Assembly: GCA_012845835.1 (NCBI GenBank)
Contig: JABAKD010000030.1
Coordinates: 9,957,805-10,021,804 of the forward strand
DNA from: Undaria pinnatifida
Lineage: Eukaryota; Sar; Phaeophyceae; Laminariales; Alariaceae
Length of the DNA stretch: 64,000 nucleotides
Direction: 5' to 3'
Part shown: piece after piece, positions 35,222 through 47,594 of the stretch
Layout of the letters: every line of letters begins with the position of its first letter
How positions within the stretch are numbered: the first letter of the stretch is position 1
Position numbers and translations under genes: made by a program
The notes under the pieces: generated by a model
What the model was told of the DNA's origin: nothing
Databases searched by the model: none
The model's input: the letters and a program-made list of their open reading frames with translations, nothing else

Positions 35222-35984
35222 TATTTCCACGGGATTGGGAAATGGGGCCGGTCCATCCTGTGATAAATCGAAATCCCCCTACCCATCCTAACCGCACCCA
35301 AGCAAATGACCCCTTCCCATTCCCATCCAAATCGTACCCACAGACATCATATATATCCCGTTGTTCCCACCCAACCAAATCGCGTGGAAAATGTCGAATT
35401 CCAGTGGCTTTTGGTCACCACCAAACCAAGTACTTACCGTATACCACGCACATATTCAATTCCCAATACCGTACGGGAACGCAAAACCAATTCCGATATG
35501 TAGACTCTATACAAGTATGTAAAGTTGCGGAAGTCGAGGCGCAAGCAGCTGGCGACGATGTCGGGTTGAATCTTTAAATATTATTTTGTTGTTTTTGAAC
35601 TGCTGAACTGCTGTTGTTGTTGGCGCAGATAGTATAGCGTACGGGCGGTACTGTATCATGTGGTTTAGCTCGATATGCATGCGTGGTGTGCGTCGTCACC
35701 GGTAATCTAATATTCTTCGTCTCGCAGAAAAGTGTGGTGCGTTCGGGCTTCAAGTAATCGGGTAGTGACCAAGTCATTGGATTTTGGAGGCGTAGTCTAG
35801 TTCTGGAACTTTTTCGTCGGCTCTTTTGTCTTGTCTTTTGGTTTTCGACCGCTCGCTGCGGGATTTCGGCTGCAATCCCTTTTAAGCAATTAAACAAGCT
35901 TACTCGGTGGTTTCGTGTTCTTCGTGTGACACGCTGCAAAACGGCTCAAAAGCCACTGCACATCGCTATGTGGGTGTTTCCACC
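35222..35984. other. No recognisable gene
   Basis: Its first part is rich in CCCATCC/CCCACCC; no coding motif. Confidence 0.4.
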
Positions 35985-36215
35985 CAATGTTCCCGTGCAT
36001 TCCCGTGGTGGCCAGTTCCCACCCGAATGTTTCCGTGCATTTCCGTGGTGGTAGCTGGTTCCCGTACGGGAATCCCCGTGGTAGCCAGTTCCCACCCAAA
36101 TATTCCATGCACATTCCCATGGTGACTGGTTCCCGTACGAAAACTACCGTGATGGTCCATTCCCACGCAAATATTCCCGTGCATTCCCGTGGTGGCCGGT
36201 TCCCGTCCGGAACGT
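35985..36215 (+). repeat. Degenerate ~60-bp tandem repeat
   Basis: Four or so units of the type GTTCCCACCCGAATGTT followed by CCGTGCATTCCCGTGGTGG. Confidence 0.75.
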
Positions 36216-36817
36216 TCCCGATGTCAAAAATCGTTCACGAGAGGAGCCTTGATTTTTTTCGCACAAACATCAAGATATGAATTTTCCAAAAAGTCGAAAA
36301 AAACACCTGAATCTTCAAAACTCGAGTCAGAATAAGAAAGAGTAAGAAATGATGAGAAAGATAGCCGTTTCCGCACTAAATTCAACAAAAGTTTCCCGAT
36401 AAACAAAATCAAGCACGAAACGGTTGCCCGAATACGTACGTACGTGCACGTTTGTTTTGCACGTATCATATCATGTGACGCGCTTTCTTTTCGTAGACTA
36501 CAAGTGCACGCTTCTTTGTGCACCTACGTTATAAGGCTTAGTTTGGGTAAGCTATCGGTTAACCTTTCGCAGTGGTCTCCTTCGCTCCACCCTTACACTA
36601 CACCTATAGGGTAAATGCTGCCGTTTTTGGTGCGATGAGTACCAGCGTGTTGGGTGACCTTTCACTCCTACCTGTTTCTTCTGCCCAAATCACAATGGGA
36701 ACACACCCACTCGCATCTCTCTGAGCTACAGACAGTCCCATGTTGCCGCCGAGCATTTATAACAGCGACAGAACAGCGCAGCACGGGCAATCAGCCCTCA
36801 AAGCCCCATGCTATAAC
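36216..36817. other. No recognisable gene
   Basis: No motif or repeat seen. Confidence 0.4.
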
Positions 36818-37300
36818 ATTGCAAGGGCTCCGCATGAGTGCAGGCATTCGTCGGCGGCACCCATGCTCCGGGTAGGGCAGGGCAGCACTTACTTCGTGTT
36901 CGTGTTCTTCGAGTTGATATTCGATAAAGAGTAAAAACCGTTACCACACAACACATGATCTACGCGTGTAGAACCCAAATTATTGCCAAGAGATCGACAA
37001 AGACTCTAACAGCAGTGGACTACTTACTACTTGTGTCGTTTCCTCCGTTTCTCCGTTTCTTGCGTAAATCCGATTCCGGGCTTCATCGTATAGACCACTA
37101 ATAATAGTCTATATTTTCGATCGGATAAATCCGAGCTCACGCAGACTGACCCTCTATTCTGGCCACAAAGAGACGTTTCAAGTGCGTTTCTTGACGTTCG
37201 ACTCAACCAAGCATCAACGGCCAGCAGAGGGATATGGGCAAATATTTGCTGCATGTTCTTTACGTAGCAACTGACAGAAGCGCGCACTGAGCCAGATTCT
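36818..37300 (+). repeat. Dispersed repeat D, copy 1
   Basis: It matches 43035-43425: shared GGGCTCCGCATG, AATCCGATTCCG-GCTTCAT, GATAAATCCGAGC and CAACCAAGCATCA blocks in the same order. Confidence 0.75.
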
Positions 37301-37349
37301 GCAACTACGCGCATGATACCATAATCTAATATAATACGTACAATATAAT

Positions 37350-37420
37350 ACGCGCGATCGAAGTATCACACATAGCATTCGATCTCACTTCAGCTAGCTG
37401 CTGGAGTGTATTTTTATTTT
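37350..37420 (-). repeat. Fragment of repeat M
   Basis: It runs from CGCGCGATCG to CTGGAGTGTATTTTTATTTT, facing the next copy across about 20 bp of AT-rich DNA. Confidence 0.75.
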
Positions 37421-37429
37421 TACAATATT

Positions 37430-38190
37430 ATTATAAAAATTGAAATACACTCCAGCTGTGAGATGGAATATTTTGTCCAAACTCACCTTTGCAAGCTGTG
37501 TGTGATACTCCGATCGCGCGTTTTGCGGGTTGTGTGTCCTCAATCAAAGAAATAGGTCGGCGACTCTCCTTGCAACTACAATGTAGCTATCAGGGTCAAC
37601 AGGGTGATGTTAGGCAGTCTGTGCGCGAAAACTATAAAACCCGTTGTGAGGGGGACAGAATCTGACAGCTGTGGAAGGGAATGCATCAGTTTATCAAGTG
37701 AATCCTCTAAGTCGAATAACCGGTGAGGGGAGGGCGGAGTTTTTAAAGACGTGGGGGCCTGATTTTGATCAAAAGGGGGGCGGGAGGGGGGGAGGGGGGG
37801 GAGGGGCGGGTGGGGTAGGTCAATTTGTGCCTGGAAACTATAAATATTTCTTGTCACAAATGTGGGGGAGGGGGGGGGGAATGTGGCGGGGGGGGCGGGG
37901 GGCGAGGGGGGAGGGCTTCAGGTCGCATAGATGTAGGGGTTTGCTATACGCATGGTGCTAGGTCTAGGCGATGGTGCGGGTGGTGGGGGAGGAGGGGGCG
38001 TTGGGGGCGGGGGTGGGTGGAAATTGAGCAGCGGCATGGACGTCTCTTAAACGATAACGAGGCGATATCCAGGGCGTGGAAGTGTTTATTACTCTGGCGG
38101 GTTTCGATATTATTAGGTGGGACGTTTAAGTAAGAGGAAGGGAGGGAGGAAAAATAAAAAAACGAAAGGCCGGGGGGGGGGGGTTCCAAT
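37430..38190 (+). repeat. Modular repeat M, long forward copy; left arm of an inverted pair
   Basis: All modules are present, separated by G-runs up to about 38185. It is inverted relative to 38735-39545. Confidence 0.88.
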
Positions 38191-38194
38191 AGGT

Positions 38195-38365
38195 CACATA
38201 TAATATTAAAATACACTCCAGCTATGAGATCAAGGATTTGGTCGACACTGATGTTCACGACATTGTATGTGATCCTCCGATCGCGCGTATTAATCATAGA
38301 TGTAGGGGCTTGCTATACGCGCGGTGCTGGGTCTAGGCGATCGTGCGGATGGTGGGAAAGGAGGG
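38195..38365 (+). repeat. Fragment of repeat M with internal deletion
   Basis: It has ATATTAAAATACACTCCAGC and GATCGCGCGTATTA, and then jumps directly to the GTGCTGGGTCTAGGCGAT module. Confidence 0.75.
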
Positions 38366-38581
38366 ATAGATTCGAGGCCTCCTCGCAGACCGACTGTGTC
38401 TCTGGGTGTATAGTGATCGTGGAGAGACTTGCTGACGGTATTCTAGGCGCGAAACACGGTATCGCTGCCTTCGTCAATATATTCCTCGAATGCTATTATA
38501 ATATGGAGTGTATTTTAATTTTCATAATATTGCTGCTACTTATTGCTGCAGACCACTTTCGTTTGGTCGGTGAAATATTAC

Positions 38582-38602
38582 AGTAGTAGTAGTAGTAGTA
38601 CG
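38582..38602 (+). repeat. Short TAG microsatellite
   Basis: About seven perfect TAG units. Confidence 0.85.
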
Positions 38603-38734
38603 CGATAGTACTGAACAAAGAATTTGGTAGTCAAGAATTTTAGGCTCGATCGAGTTTTAGACGAAGATATCAATATAAAATTCCTGGTATGGCATTGTTG
38701 TCTGATTGCTGGTCGCTCGTTGGCCGGAGATCGT

Positions 38735-39545
38735 ACATAGACCAAATCCTTGATTTTAATATTATATGCGACCTAAACCTCTTGAAAAACCCTCCCCCCC
38801 CCCCCCCCCCCCCCCCGCCTTTTTATTTTTATTTTTTTGCCCCTCGCTTCCTCTTGATTAAACGCCCCACCTAACATCGAAACCCGCCAGAGTAATAAAC
38901 ACTTCCACGCCCTGGATATCGCCTCGTTATCGTTTCAGAGCCGTCCATGCCGCTGCTGCAATTCCCACCCACCCCCGTCCCCAACGCCCCTTCCTTCCAC
39001 CCACCACCCGCACCATCGCCTAGACCTAGCACCACGCGTATAGCAAATCCCTACATCAATGCGACCTAAAGCCCTCCCCCCTCGCCCCCGCCCCCCCCCG
39101 CCACATTCCTCCCCCTCCCCCACAAGAAATATTTATAGTTTCCAGGCACAAGAAGACCTGCCCCACCCGTCCCCTCCCCCCCCTCCCCCCCTCCCGCCCC
39201 CCTTTTGATCAAAATCAGGCCCCCACGTTCTTAAAAACTCTCCCTCCCCTAACCGGTTATTCGACTTACAGGATTCACTTGATAAACTGATTCATTTCCT
39301 TCCACAGCTGTCAGATTTTGTCCCCCTCTGAAACGGATTTTATAGTTTCCGCGCACAAACTGCCTAACATCACCCTGTTGACCCTGATAGCTACACTTTA
39401 GTTGCAAGGGGAGTCGCCGACCTATATCCTTAATGAAGACACACAACCCGTAATACGCGCGATCGGAGTATCACACACAGCTTGCAAAGATGAGTTTCGA
39501 CAAAATATTCGATCTCACAGCTGGAGCGTATTTGAATTTTTAGAA
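38735..39545 (-). repeat. Modular repeat M, long minus copy; right arm of an inverted pair
   Basis: It mirrors 37430-38250. Even AAATCCTTGATTTTAATATT at its inner end has an inverted partner at 38195-38240, minus the ACACTCCAG block. Confidence 0.87.
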
Positions 39546-39639
39546 TAAGTAACCGTCATCTGCGGACATAAGGTCCATTCCCAGAATCATAATCGATTCA
39601 CCTGTTTTTTCACACTTCTACTTTTCAGCGTCTGGATAA

Positions 39640-39915
39640 TAAGCCGTGGTCACAGGTGTCGTCCCTTCTCCCCCCCGGTTCTTGCCTTCAATTTTTATCG
39701 CGCATATGGTTCAGCAATCCCACTGCTCGTCGATTTTTCATCGAGTGTTGCTTACTCACGCTCTCGCGCTTTCCGCAAGTCAATTTGTGCACAAGAAAAA
39801 GTCCCCACGAATTCATACGAGTATGCACTCGGGGGGCTCGAACTCACGAAACTGACCTATCTATACCAGGCTCGAGGATAACCTGATACAACACCGGGGC
39901 GACCGGTATATATAC
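39640..39915 (-). repeat. tRNA-related SINE-like repeat
   Basis: On the minus strand it carries a TCGTGAGTTCGAGCCCCCCG stretch resembling a B box and an A-box-like segment upstream (in other copies TGGCGTATCAGG), then the same body as the units at 43.8-45.7 kb (ACTTGCGGAAAGCGCGAGA). Pol III boxes with an unrelated body suggest a tRNA-derived SINE. Confidence 0.5.
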
Positions 39916-39944
39916 AACTCCGACAACCCGGGAACGAACACGGA

Positions 39945-40690
39945 TATATCACCAGGATTGATACCTCTCCGCACAGTGTGGAAATCTCCAACGCCGGGCC
40001 GATCTCTAATTGGCTGGGGTTCGTATATTGCTAAGCCAGTTCCACCCGGAGACGATAGGGTCCCATCCCCGGTCCAGGGGTCATTCCATATATATCTAAA
40101 AATTAGACAAACGAGCCATTCTACGGTAGCCCCCCCAATTTCTCTTTCACGAAATGGCCGGTTTTGAAACCAGACCACGGCCGTATCTCCTGAAATACGG
40201 TGCCCTTTGCCACCCCCGACGTCATCGGTCAATAATCCTTCGCGGACAAGAACATATGTATGTGAAGATATACGTTTCATAGCATCCTTCCTTGTGCCGA
40301 GCAGCCATAAAACGTTCTCGTTAAAGAACATCGCTGGTTTTGGGGGGGGCTATCGTATAATCAGTCAAACGGGGGAAGAAAACCGAGTTCTCTCGGGTCG
40401 ACACCGCCCCCCACGGTGTGGAAACCCCAGTTCCATGGGCTAGAATCGCTGATTGGTTCGAGCTCCACAGCGGCCCTCCACCCTAGTAGGAGGATGATAG
40501 AGGCTCACCAACCGATGGGGCCAGTTCCGTCGCACGCGGGGGAGATATGGCCCCATCCCCGGCTCAAAAATCCTCCAAAAATCTCTACAGCCCCAGCAAC
40601 GCGGGAACTATAACGATTATCTCCCGGGTCGATATACCTCTCCGCACGGCGTGTCAACACCGACTTTATTGGCTTACTTCTCGTGATTGA
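39945..40690. repeat. Degenerate repeats with CTCCGCACGGTGTGGAAA motif
   Basis: The motif, followed by GATTGGCTGG-like and ATGGG-CC-ATC-CC blocks, occurs near 39968, 40410 and 40630 with much divergence. Frames open on the minus strand (39861-40331 and 40505-40924) overlap these repeats and show no known domain. Confidence 0.5.
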
Positions 40691-42766
40691 TTGGCTGGTA
40701 GACTTTGACCCAATAAGCTCACAATTATTTCGACCGAGTCGGGTTTTCTCGCATACCTCTCGCATGCGGCAAACATTTGCAATGCGAGCGCAGTTCAATG
40801 AGTTATTTTCATCATAGGTTGCACAAAACGATTTTGAGCCTATACGAGGTATCACGTTGGAGTGCCGAGCAAGCACGCTCAAAATGAGGATGAGAAATAC
40901 TTGAACAGCAACAACAGCACCCAACGCAATATTATAAATGGACGAGTTAGAGTCATTTGTATGCAGGATTCAGGGCCTCCCGGTTATATAGGCACAATAA
41001 CCTTTCACCCAAAATAAATGGGGAGTTTAAAAAAGAATGACATAATAATATGTGGAACTAAGACTGGCACGACTCGAGCATAACAACCAACCGTCTAAAA
41101 AAGCCTGAAATGGGGCCAAAACAGTGCGTATTTGACTCACTGGCATAACGGTCGAATAATCATGGAAAACTTGCTGTGCCCGAATAGTCACCTCTTCGTC
41201 GCTTATTATGCGACAGCGGAAAAAAACGCTGCAAATTCCGATTTCATTCGCTTATAGGGGCCGAAACCTAAGCTCGCTAACATTTTCGTGGGTTTTCTTG
41301 CATATATGTTCTACTCGCTCGCGTAGGGCAAAGAGTTGTCATGCGACCGCAACCGCAAGTCGTACCAAACGCTCGACCTCGGGATGAATCTATGCAGTTG
41401 GTGCCCAGAGCGTCACGATAATAAAGCCATTCATTCGGGATCATAAGAAGAGCGGTCAAATCGACATGTATGTCCCGGCATACTAACAGCCATATATATT
41501 GCCCACAACAGATAAGAGCAATGAGCGCCTGCTTCGGCTTGACACAGGGTGATCTTGAATAGGAATATAGTTCCCCTTTTCTTTCTTCTCTGTCTTTCTA
41601 TTATTTTCGTTTTTCCAATTGACTTGCGTCTGGCGTGCGTATTATGCGTAGTGGTAGGTACCACGAGTTATTTGTGCAGAAGATCCCTATTTTTCATGAT
41701 ACTGCTATATCGTCGATTGCTGTGGCGCACGGGAGATATTGCCAAGAATATCCCTTTTACTCTTAATCATCGGTTAATTCCTGGCGAACACGGCGAGATG
41801 ACAATTTCAAGATCCCTATATTGTATTATATACTGTCATCAATTTATTGCTGGCGCACACGATGTATTGACGAGCAACAACAACAGTCAGTAGCCAGCGC
41901 AATTCTTGCAACCACACAACAAACGGTTCGAAACACTACTACCTTGATAATCACACCTACCTTTAGAAGTACATCCACGTTTCGCTTGTGGGGGATAAAT
42001 TCACATGGAATTAGTGTGGGATATTTATTGTTACGGAGATCTATTGTTAACAGGATGAAATTTCCAAAAAAAAGGAAGCACCGCCACTTTATAGGCGAGC
42101 TCTCCTGCGCTACAACTGTGTTCGATCGAGGCTCTATGTATTTGGCAAGACCAGCCAACGAAATAAACTGTAGCCAAGGGCCTTTACGAAAAGCCGGGTG
42201 CTGTTTGGCCCCTTTGTTGTTTGTTTGATAATTCATCCTGCTAACAATGTATGTACGGAACGACTCTTTGGAGCGGCGATGAAAAAGACTGGTAAAGCAT
42301 TGTTTCTCGTACTGCGATTTTAAAAGCGACGCCGTTCGTTGTGTTTGTTTCCTATTTCTTTATGGTCCGGCCTGTTTTTTGTTCTGTTCTCGTACCCGGT
42401 ACGCTAGCATTTCACTTGTTTTATACCTTGATTAGTTGCGATTGTTTGGTTTACTCTGTCTCAAAGTCTGTTGACCACATAATAGTAAGTTGTATCCCTC
42501 TAGGATGAAGAATCAGCGCGGACATTGGGTGTAATGATGTCGTTGGGTAGGGAACGGCCCCCCTAGAAGACAACGAACGCTCGAACAAAGGTGTTTAACC
42601 TTAAAATCCGATATCCAAAGGCAACGACACAGCAGTCAGTCGTACGACGTACACAATAGGCCAAACGCTTCGAGGTGTTACCATGAAAAAAGTGTGGTGG
42701 GGACGAAATAAGAAGCCAATTTAGAAATGATGCCAACTTGGGAATAAATGTTTCCCCATATGATTT
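40691..42766. other. No supported gene
   Basis: Overlapping open frames at 41821-42228 (plus) and 41844-42236 (minus) are of similar length and neither has a motif I recognise. Confidence 0.35.
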
Positions 42767-43425
42767 TTTCGTTCAAGCCCTGCTTATGCCAAGATCCAAG
42801 AATAGATCGGGCGTATACCGCCCAAAATAAAAAAGATTGCACACTTCTCGCTTGTCTCGCTCAGCCCCCGTACCCGATCCCGGCCAGGTGCGGAACGGAT
42901 ACGGCAGGGCGAGGGGCGTTTGAGCCGCCCCCGAAGACGGCGCTCGAATGAAGCTATCTGACCGAGAATTCCAGTTCCGAGAATTGCATACTGAAGCCGA
43001 GACGGAAAAAACCTCCTGACCGAATCCCCCAAAACAAGAAAGATAATATATATACAAGGGCTCCGCATGGGTAGGGCTGGGCAGCACTTCGGATTGTTCG
43101 ATTCAATACTTGGTGGGGTAAGAAAAGTCACCACGTACAATCATAGTCTGCGCGTACAGTAGTATGTAATGCCAAGAGTTCGATATATAGACTGACAATC
43201 ATAAAAATGTACTACTATCAATAGCCACCGTTTTTCAAGTGAATCCGATTCCGAGCTTCATACATGAGATTTCGATCGAATAAATCCGAGCACACGCCGA
43301 CTGACCCTTTAGTCTGGCGACGAAACGTGTCGAGTGCGTTTCTTATGATAGTTTCAGTCAACCAAGCATCAGGGGCCAGCAAGGTGACTGACCATGTCCG
43401 CTGCGTGTGATTAGAGAATTTGTAC
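42767..43425 (+). repeat. Composite of dispersed repeats E and D
   Basis: 42767-43034 (repeat E) matches 46135-46505: GAGAATTCCAGTTCCG-GAAT and GCCGAGACGGAAAAAA are shared. 43035-43425 is copy 2 of repeat D. Confidence 0.75.
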
Positions 43426-43754
43426 ATGGACCAATTGTATAATAATACAACAGCAGTGAGTCCAGATCAAGTCGATTGGTGCAACTTGCTTGGGTATCGT
43501 ATTATTCCAAAAGCAGTATTACACTCCACTTCTTTTCTTTTTCCCATCCCACTTAGTGTGATTCTCGCATTACTCTCGCCCTTCTAGTAGTATAATAACT
43601 TTGATCCGGGGTCATATAGCGGGCTCCTCTCCCCCATCCCCACTACACTACCTGCCCTAATTTTTATCGCTAAACGAGAAGAAATCAGCGTCTACTTCCC
43701 TCGTCGATTCGCGTCGATTTGTACCTACCCACGCTGCTAGGCGATTTCAGCAGT

Positions 43755-45760
43755 TATTTTATACCTTCTGTCCCATTCATTTCTGCAAATAAATAAAGCC
43801 AAAAAAGCTCACAACGGTGGTTATTTACCTCAAGGGCCAACGCTAGTATTAATAGTTGTAGTATTCGAGTGTAACCCCAATAGACCACCGTCTCTATATC
43901 ACTCACTGCCCCGGTGGCGTATCAGGTTATATCCTCGAGCCTGGTATAGGTCAGCTTCGTGAATTCGAATCCTCCCCAGTGCGTACTCGTCTGATTTGTC
44001 GTCTTGTGCACTAATTGACTTGCGGAAAGCGCGAGAACGTGAGTTAGCGACACTAGATGAAAACTCGACGATCAGTGGGTGCTGAGCCCTACCAGGTATG
44101 CGCCAAACAAAATGAAGGCAATAACCGGGGGGGGGAGGGGAAGGACGACACCTGTGGCCACGGCTTGCATGTCCAGAAGAAGCTGGAATGTAGAAGTGTG
44201 CAAAAAAAAAAAACACTAGAACAGATGATCAATCAGCAATCAACAGCAACAAGGAGCACGTCAAGTACGAAGTAACACAAACTTATTTTATGAGCTACGT
44301 ACCAACACACGACCGCTTGCGCTTGACCGGAAAACGACCACAGCAACGGAGCCAGGGACCACAGCAACAACAAAACACGCCATCTTACTGTCTACTTACA
44401 ACCACCTTCGAGAGGCGCAGCTTAACAACAGGAGGAACTTGTATAATACAACCCTCGAGGCCTCGAGGATGCAGCCACTGGCAATGTATGTGTGGCTATT
44501 CCTGACGCCGCAGTAATCGTAATCACCACTACCTCCTCCTCGTTTAGTCATGCGTGCGCCTCAGCAGTTATTTGATCATTTTTTCCCCCATTTATTTCTG
44601 CAAATAAATAAAGCCAACAAAGCTCGCAACGGTGGTTATTTAACTCAAGGACCATCGCTAGTGTTAATGGTTGTAGTATTCGAGTGTAACCCCACTAGAC
44701 CACCGGGGCGACTGTCTCTATATCACTCACTGCCCCGGTGGCGTATCAGGTTATATCCTCGAGCCTGGTACAGGTAGGTATAGGTCAGCTTCATGAGTTC
44801 AAATCCTCCTCACTGCGTACTCGTCTGATTTGTCGTCTTGTGCACTAATTGACTTGCGGAAAGCGCGAGAACGTGAGTCAGCGACACTAGATAAAAAGTC
44901 GACGATCAGTGGGTGCTAAGACCTATGCGCCAAACAAAATGAAGGCAATAACCGGGGGGGGGATTGGAAGAACGACACCTGTGGCCACGGCTTGCATGTC
45001 CAGAAGAAGCTGGAATGTAGAAGTGTGCAAAAAAAAAAAAAAAACACTAGAACAGATGATCAATCAGCAAACAACAGCAATAAGGAGCACGTCAAGTACG
45101 AAGCAACACAAACTTATTTTATTAGCTACGTACCAACCTACGACCGCTTGCGCTTGACCGGAAAACGAACACACAACGGAGCCAGGGACCACAGCAGCAA
45201 CAAAGCACGCCATCCTACTGTCTACTTACAACCACCTTCGAGAGGCGCAGCTTAACAACAGGAGGAACTTGTATAATACAACCCTTGAGGCCCCGGGGAC
45301 GCAGCCACTGGCAATGTATGTGTGGCTATTCCTGGCGCCGCAGTAATCGTAATCACTACTACCTCCTCCTCGTTTAGCCGTGCGTGCGCCTCAGCAGTTA
45401 GTTGATCATTTTTTCCCCCATTTATTTCTGCAAATAAATAAAGCCAACAAAGCTCGCAACGGTGGTTATTTAACTCAAGGACCAACGCTATTATTAATAG
45501 TAGTAACATTCAAGTGTAACCCATTAGACCACCGGGGCGAACGGCTCTATATCACTCACTGCCCCGGTGGTGTATCAGGTAATATCCTCGAGCCTGGTAC
45601 AGGTATAGTAGGTATAGATCAGCTTCGTGAGTTCGAATCCCCCCGAGTGCGTAGTCGTATAGTTTTTCCTTTTGTTGTGCACTAATTAACTTGCGGATAG
45701 CGCGAGAGCGTGAGCTAGCAATACTCGATGAAACATCGACGATCAGTGCAACTGGTATTA
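43755..45760 (+). repeat. Tandem array of ~820-830-bp units containing a tRNA-like segment
   Basis: Two and a half units: 43755-44569, 44570-45399 and a partial one to 45760. The marker TTCTGCAAATAAATAAAGCC starts at 43781, 44596 and 45426, so the spacing is 815 and 830 bp. Each unit has a tRNA-like part (about 43908-43990, 44733-44825 and 45560-45655) with TGGCGTATCAGG (A-box-like) and GAGTTCGAATCC-type sequence (B-box-like), then a body shared with 39640-39915. The first two units continue with GAGCACGTCAAGTACGA and GCGCTTGACCGGAAAACGA; the third stops after GACGATCAGTG. Confidence 0.8.
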
Positions 45761-45764
45761 TAAC

Positions 45765-46030
45765 ACGCGCTCAAGCCCTGCGGATGTCAAGCCAAACAAA
45801 CGCTCGAGAGAATACCACCGCAAAATACAAAACTTTAGCAACTACCCACCGTTTGGAAATTATGCCAATTTTGGAAATTATCCAGACGCTGCAGACGTTA
45901 TTATAATGTACAACCGAAGTCGCAAGATTACCTCCTCAAAATACAATATTTTCGCAACTTCTCTCTTGTCTTGCTCAGCATCCATCTGCGTTCACGTTGA
46001 GGTGCCCAACGGATAAGGAATGGCGAGGGG
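45765..46030 (+). repeat. Dispersed repeat E, partial copy
   Basis: CGCTCAAGCCCTGCGGA-GTC and CATCCAGGCGCTGCAGAC-like blocks are shared with 46135-46505. Confidence 0.65.
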
Positions 46031-46134
46031 GGTTGGAGCCGCCCCCCGAAGACTTGTACGCGTTGGAATCGTCCCCCGAAGACTTTTACGTGTTTCATTC
46101 GTTCAAACCCTGCATACATACGTCAAGCAAAACA

Positions 46135-46505
46135 AACAGGCGCTCAAGCCCTGCGGACGTCAAACAAAACAAGCGCTCGAGAGTATGTCACCGCAAAATT
46201 CAAAACAGTAGCAACGACATGCTGCCAATTTTCGTAAATCATCCAGGCGCTGCAGACATTAAGATGCAACCAAAATCTCCGGAATTCCTCCTCGACATGC
46301 GGTATTTTTGCAACTTCTCGATTGTCGCGCTCGGCACCGGCCCGCGTTCACGTCGATGTGCGGAACGGACCCGGCAGGGGGAGGGGCGTTGGAGCCGCCC
46401 CACGAAGGCGGCGCTCGAACGAAGCTATTTGACCGAGAATTCCAGTTCCGCGAATCGCATACTTTGGCCGAGACGGAAAAAAACTCCTGACCGAATCCCT
46501 GAAAC
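46135..46505 (+). repeat. Dispersed repeat E, longest copy
   Basis: It joins the left part (as at 45765) and the right part (as at 42890-43034) of the family. A 249-codon frame (45997-46746) crosses it; I see no domain and treat it as chance. Confidence 0.7.
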
Positions 46506-47594
46506 AAAGATCTCGATTTTATATATATGTATACTGGTATGCACGCGTGTACTGCGGTGTCCTCTCGTATTTCTGTTTTCGTCATCGACTGTGTCCTCTC
46601 TCGGTCCTCACGCGTCATATTTTTTTTCCTTTCGCAAACTACACCTCCCGTACATTTCGATCAGAACGGGTCATCGCCAGCACGCACACAGCACAGGACA
46701 GGGCAATCAGCTCTGCACAAGTAACTCGGCATTATCAAATCGCTAATTTTACCAAAATCATGACGCCTGCTACGACGTTAGCGTTGAACCTGTTTTTTTC
46801 TGAGGTTCCTCACTTCAAAGGATAAAGACTTCCCCCACAACGTGATGTGGAGAAAAATAAGACCAGGTGAAAATCCCACATGACCTAGGTATACGACGAA
46901 AATCGTGTAAAAAAAAGACCTGTTTCCGAGGATTTTGGGTTATTATAGAGCACCGTCATTCAGGAACCACTTCAGACGAAAAATGCTACCTCAATCGTAG
47001 CCCGCGTCTCATGGACCTTTTCTTACTGCCCCCCTTCGCATGTTTTTTTTTGCTTGTATTCTCCCTTGCGCAGGCGTGGCAGGCGACGTCAGCCGCCCGC
47101 GGAGCGGAGCCCTGGTAAATAATAACATTTACGCGGCTAAGTCGGATTTGAGGCGGTTTGGCATTTCTTGTATGTCTGGCTCTCCAGGGCTGGCACACAT
47201 ACATGCACACTTTGTAATTTACAGTTTTAGTGACACAACTTTGTATACTAACAATCAAATGGTAAGTACATGGTTGCACTTGTCGATTGGAATGTTCTAT
47301 CTTGCGATCCATGTGAAATAACACACCATGAACCTATAACACATTGTATACCACAGTTCTACATGATTGTTCCAAAGTGGCGTCTTATATTCATGGTGTT
47401 GTTGTTGTTCTCACATTAACTCGCATGATAATCAAGTCCGTGGTCACAGGACAGGCTTCAGTCACTCTGGAGCAGATAAATGTCTCAAAAAAACGCAAAT
47501 AAACCAATGGTCATTCATATAAATAGCCAGGCCTGGTTGTTGGAATATACGGGAGATTCCTGAAAGGCCGTTGTCCCCCCCCCCCCCCTGACAC
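46506..47594. other. No recognisable gene
   Basis: No motif seen. A block near 46680-46720 (GGGCAATCAGC-CT) resembles 36785-36805. Confidence 0.35.

Noticed and set aside
41821-42236. Overlapping frames of about 130 codons on opposite strands
   Set aside because: Each is the shadow of the other; neither has a motif or compositional support.
45997-46746. 249-codon open frame
   Set aside because: It runs across dispersed repeat E, which has stops in the same frame in its other copies.
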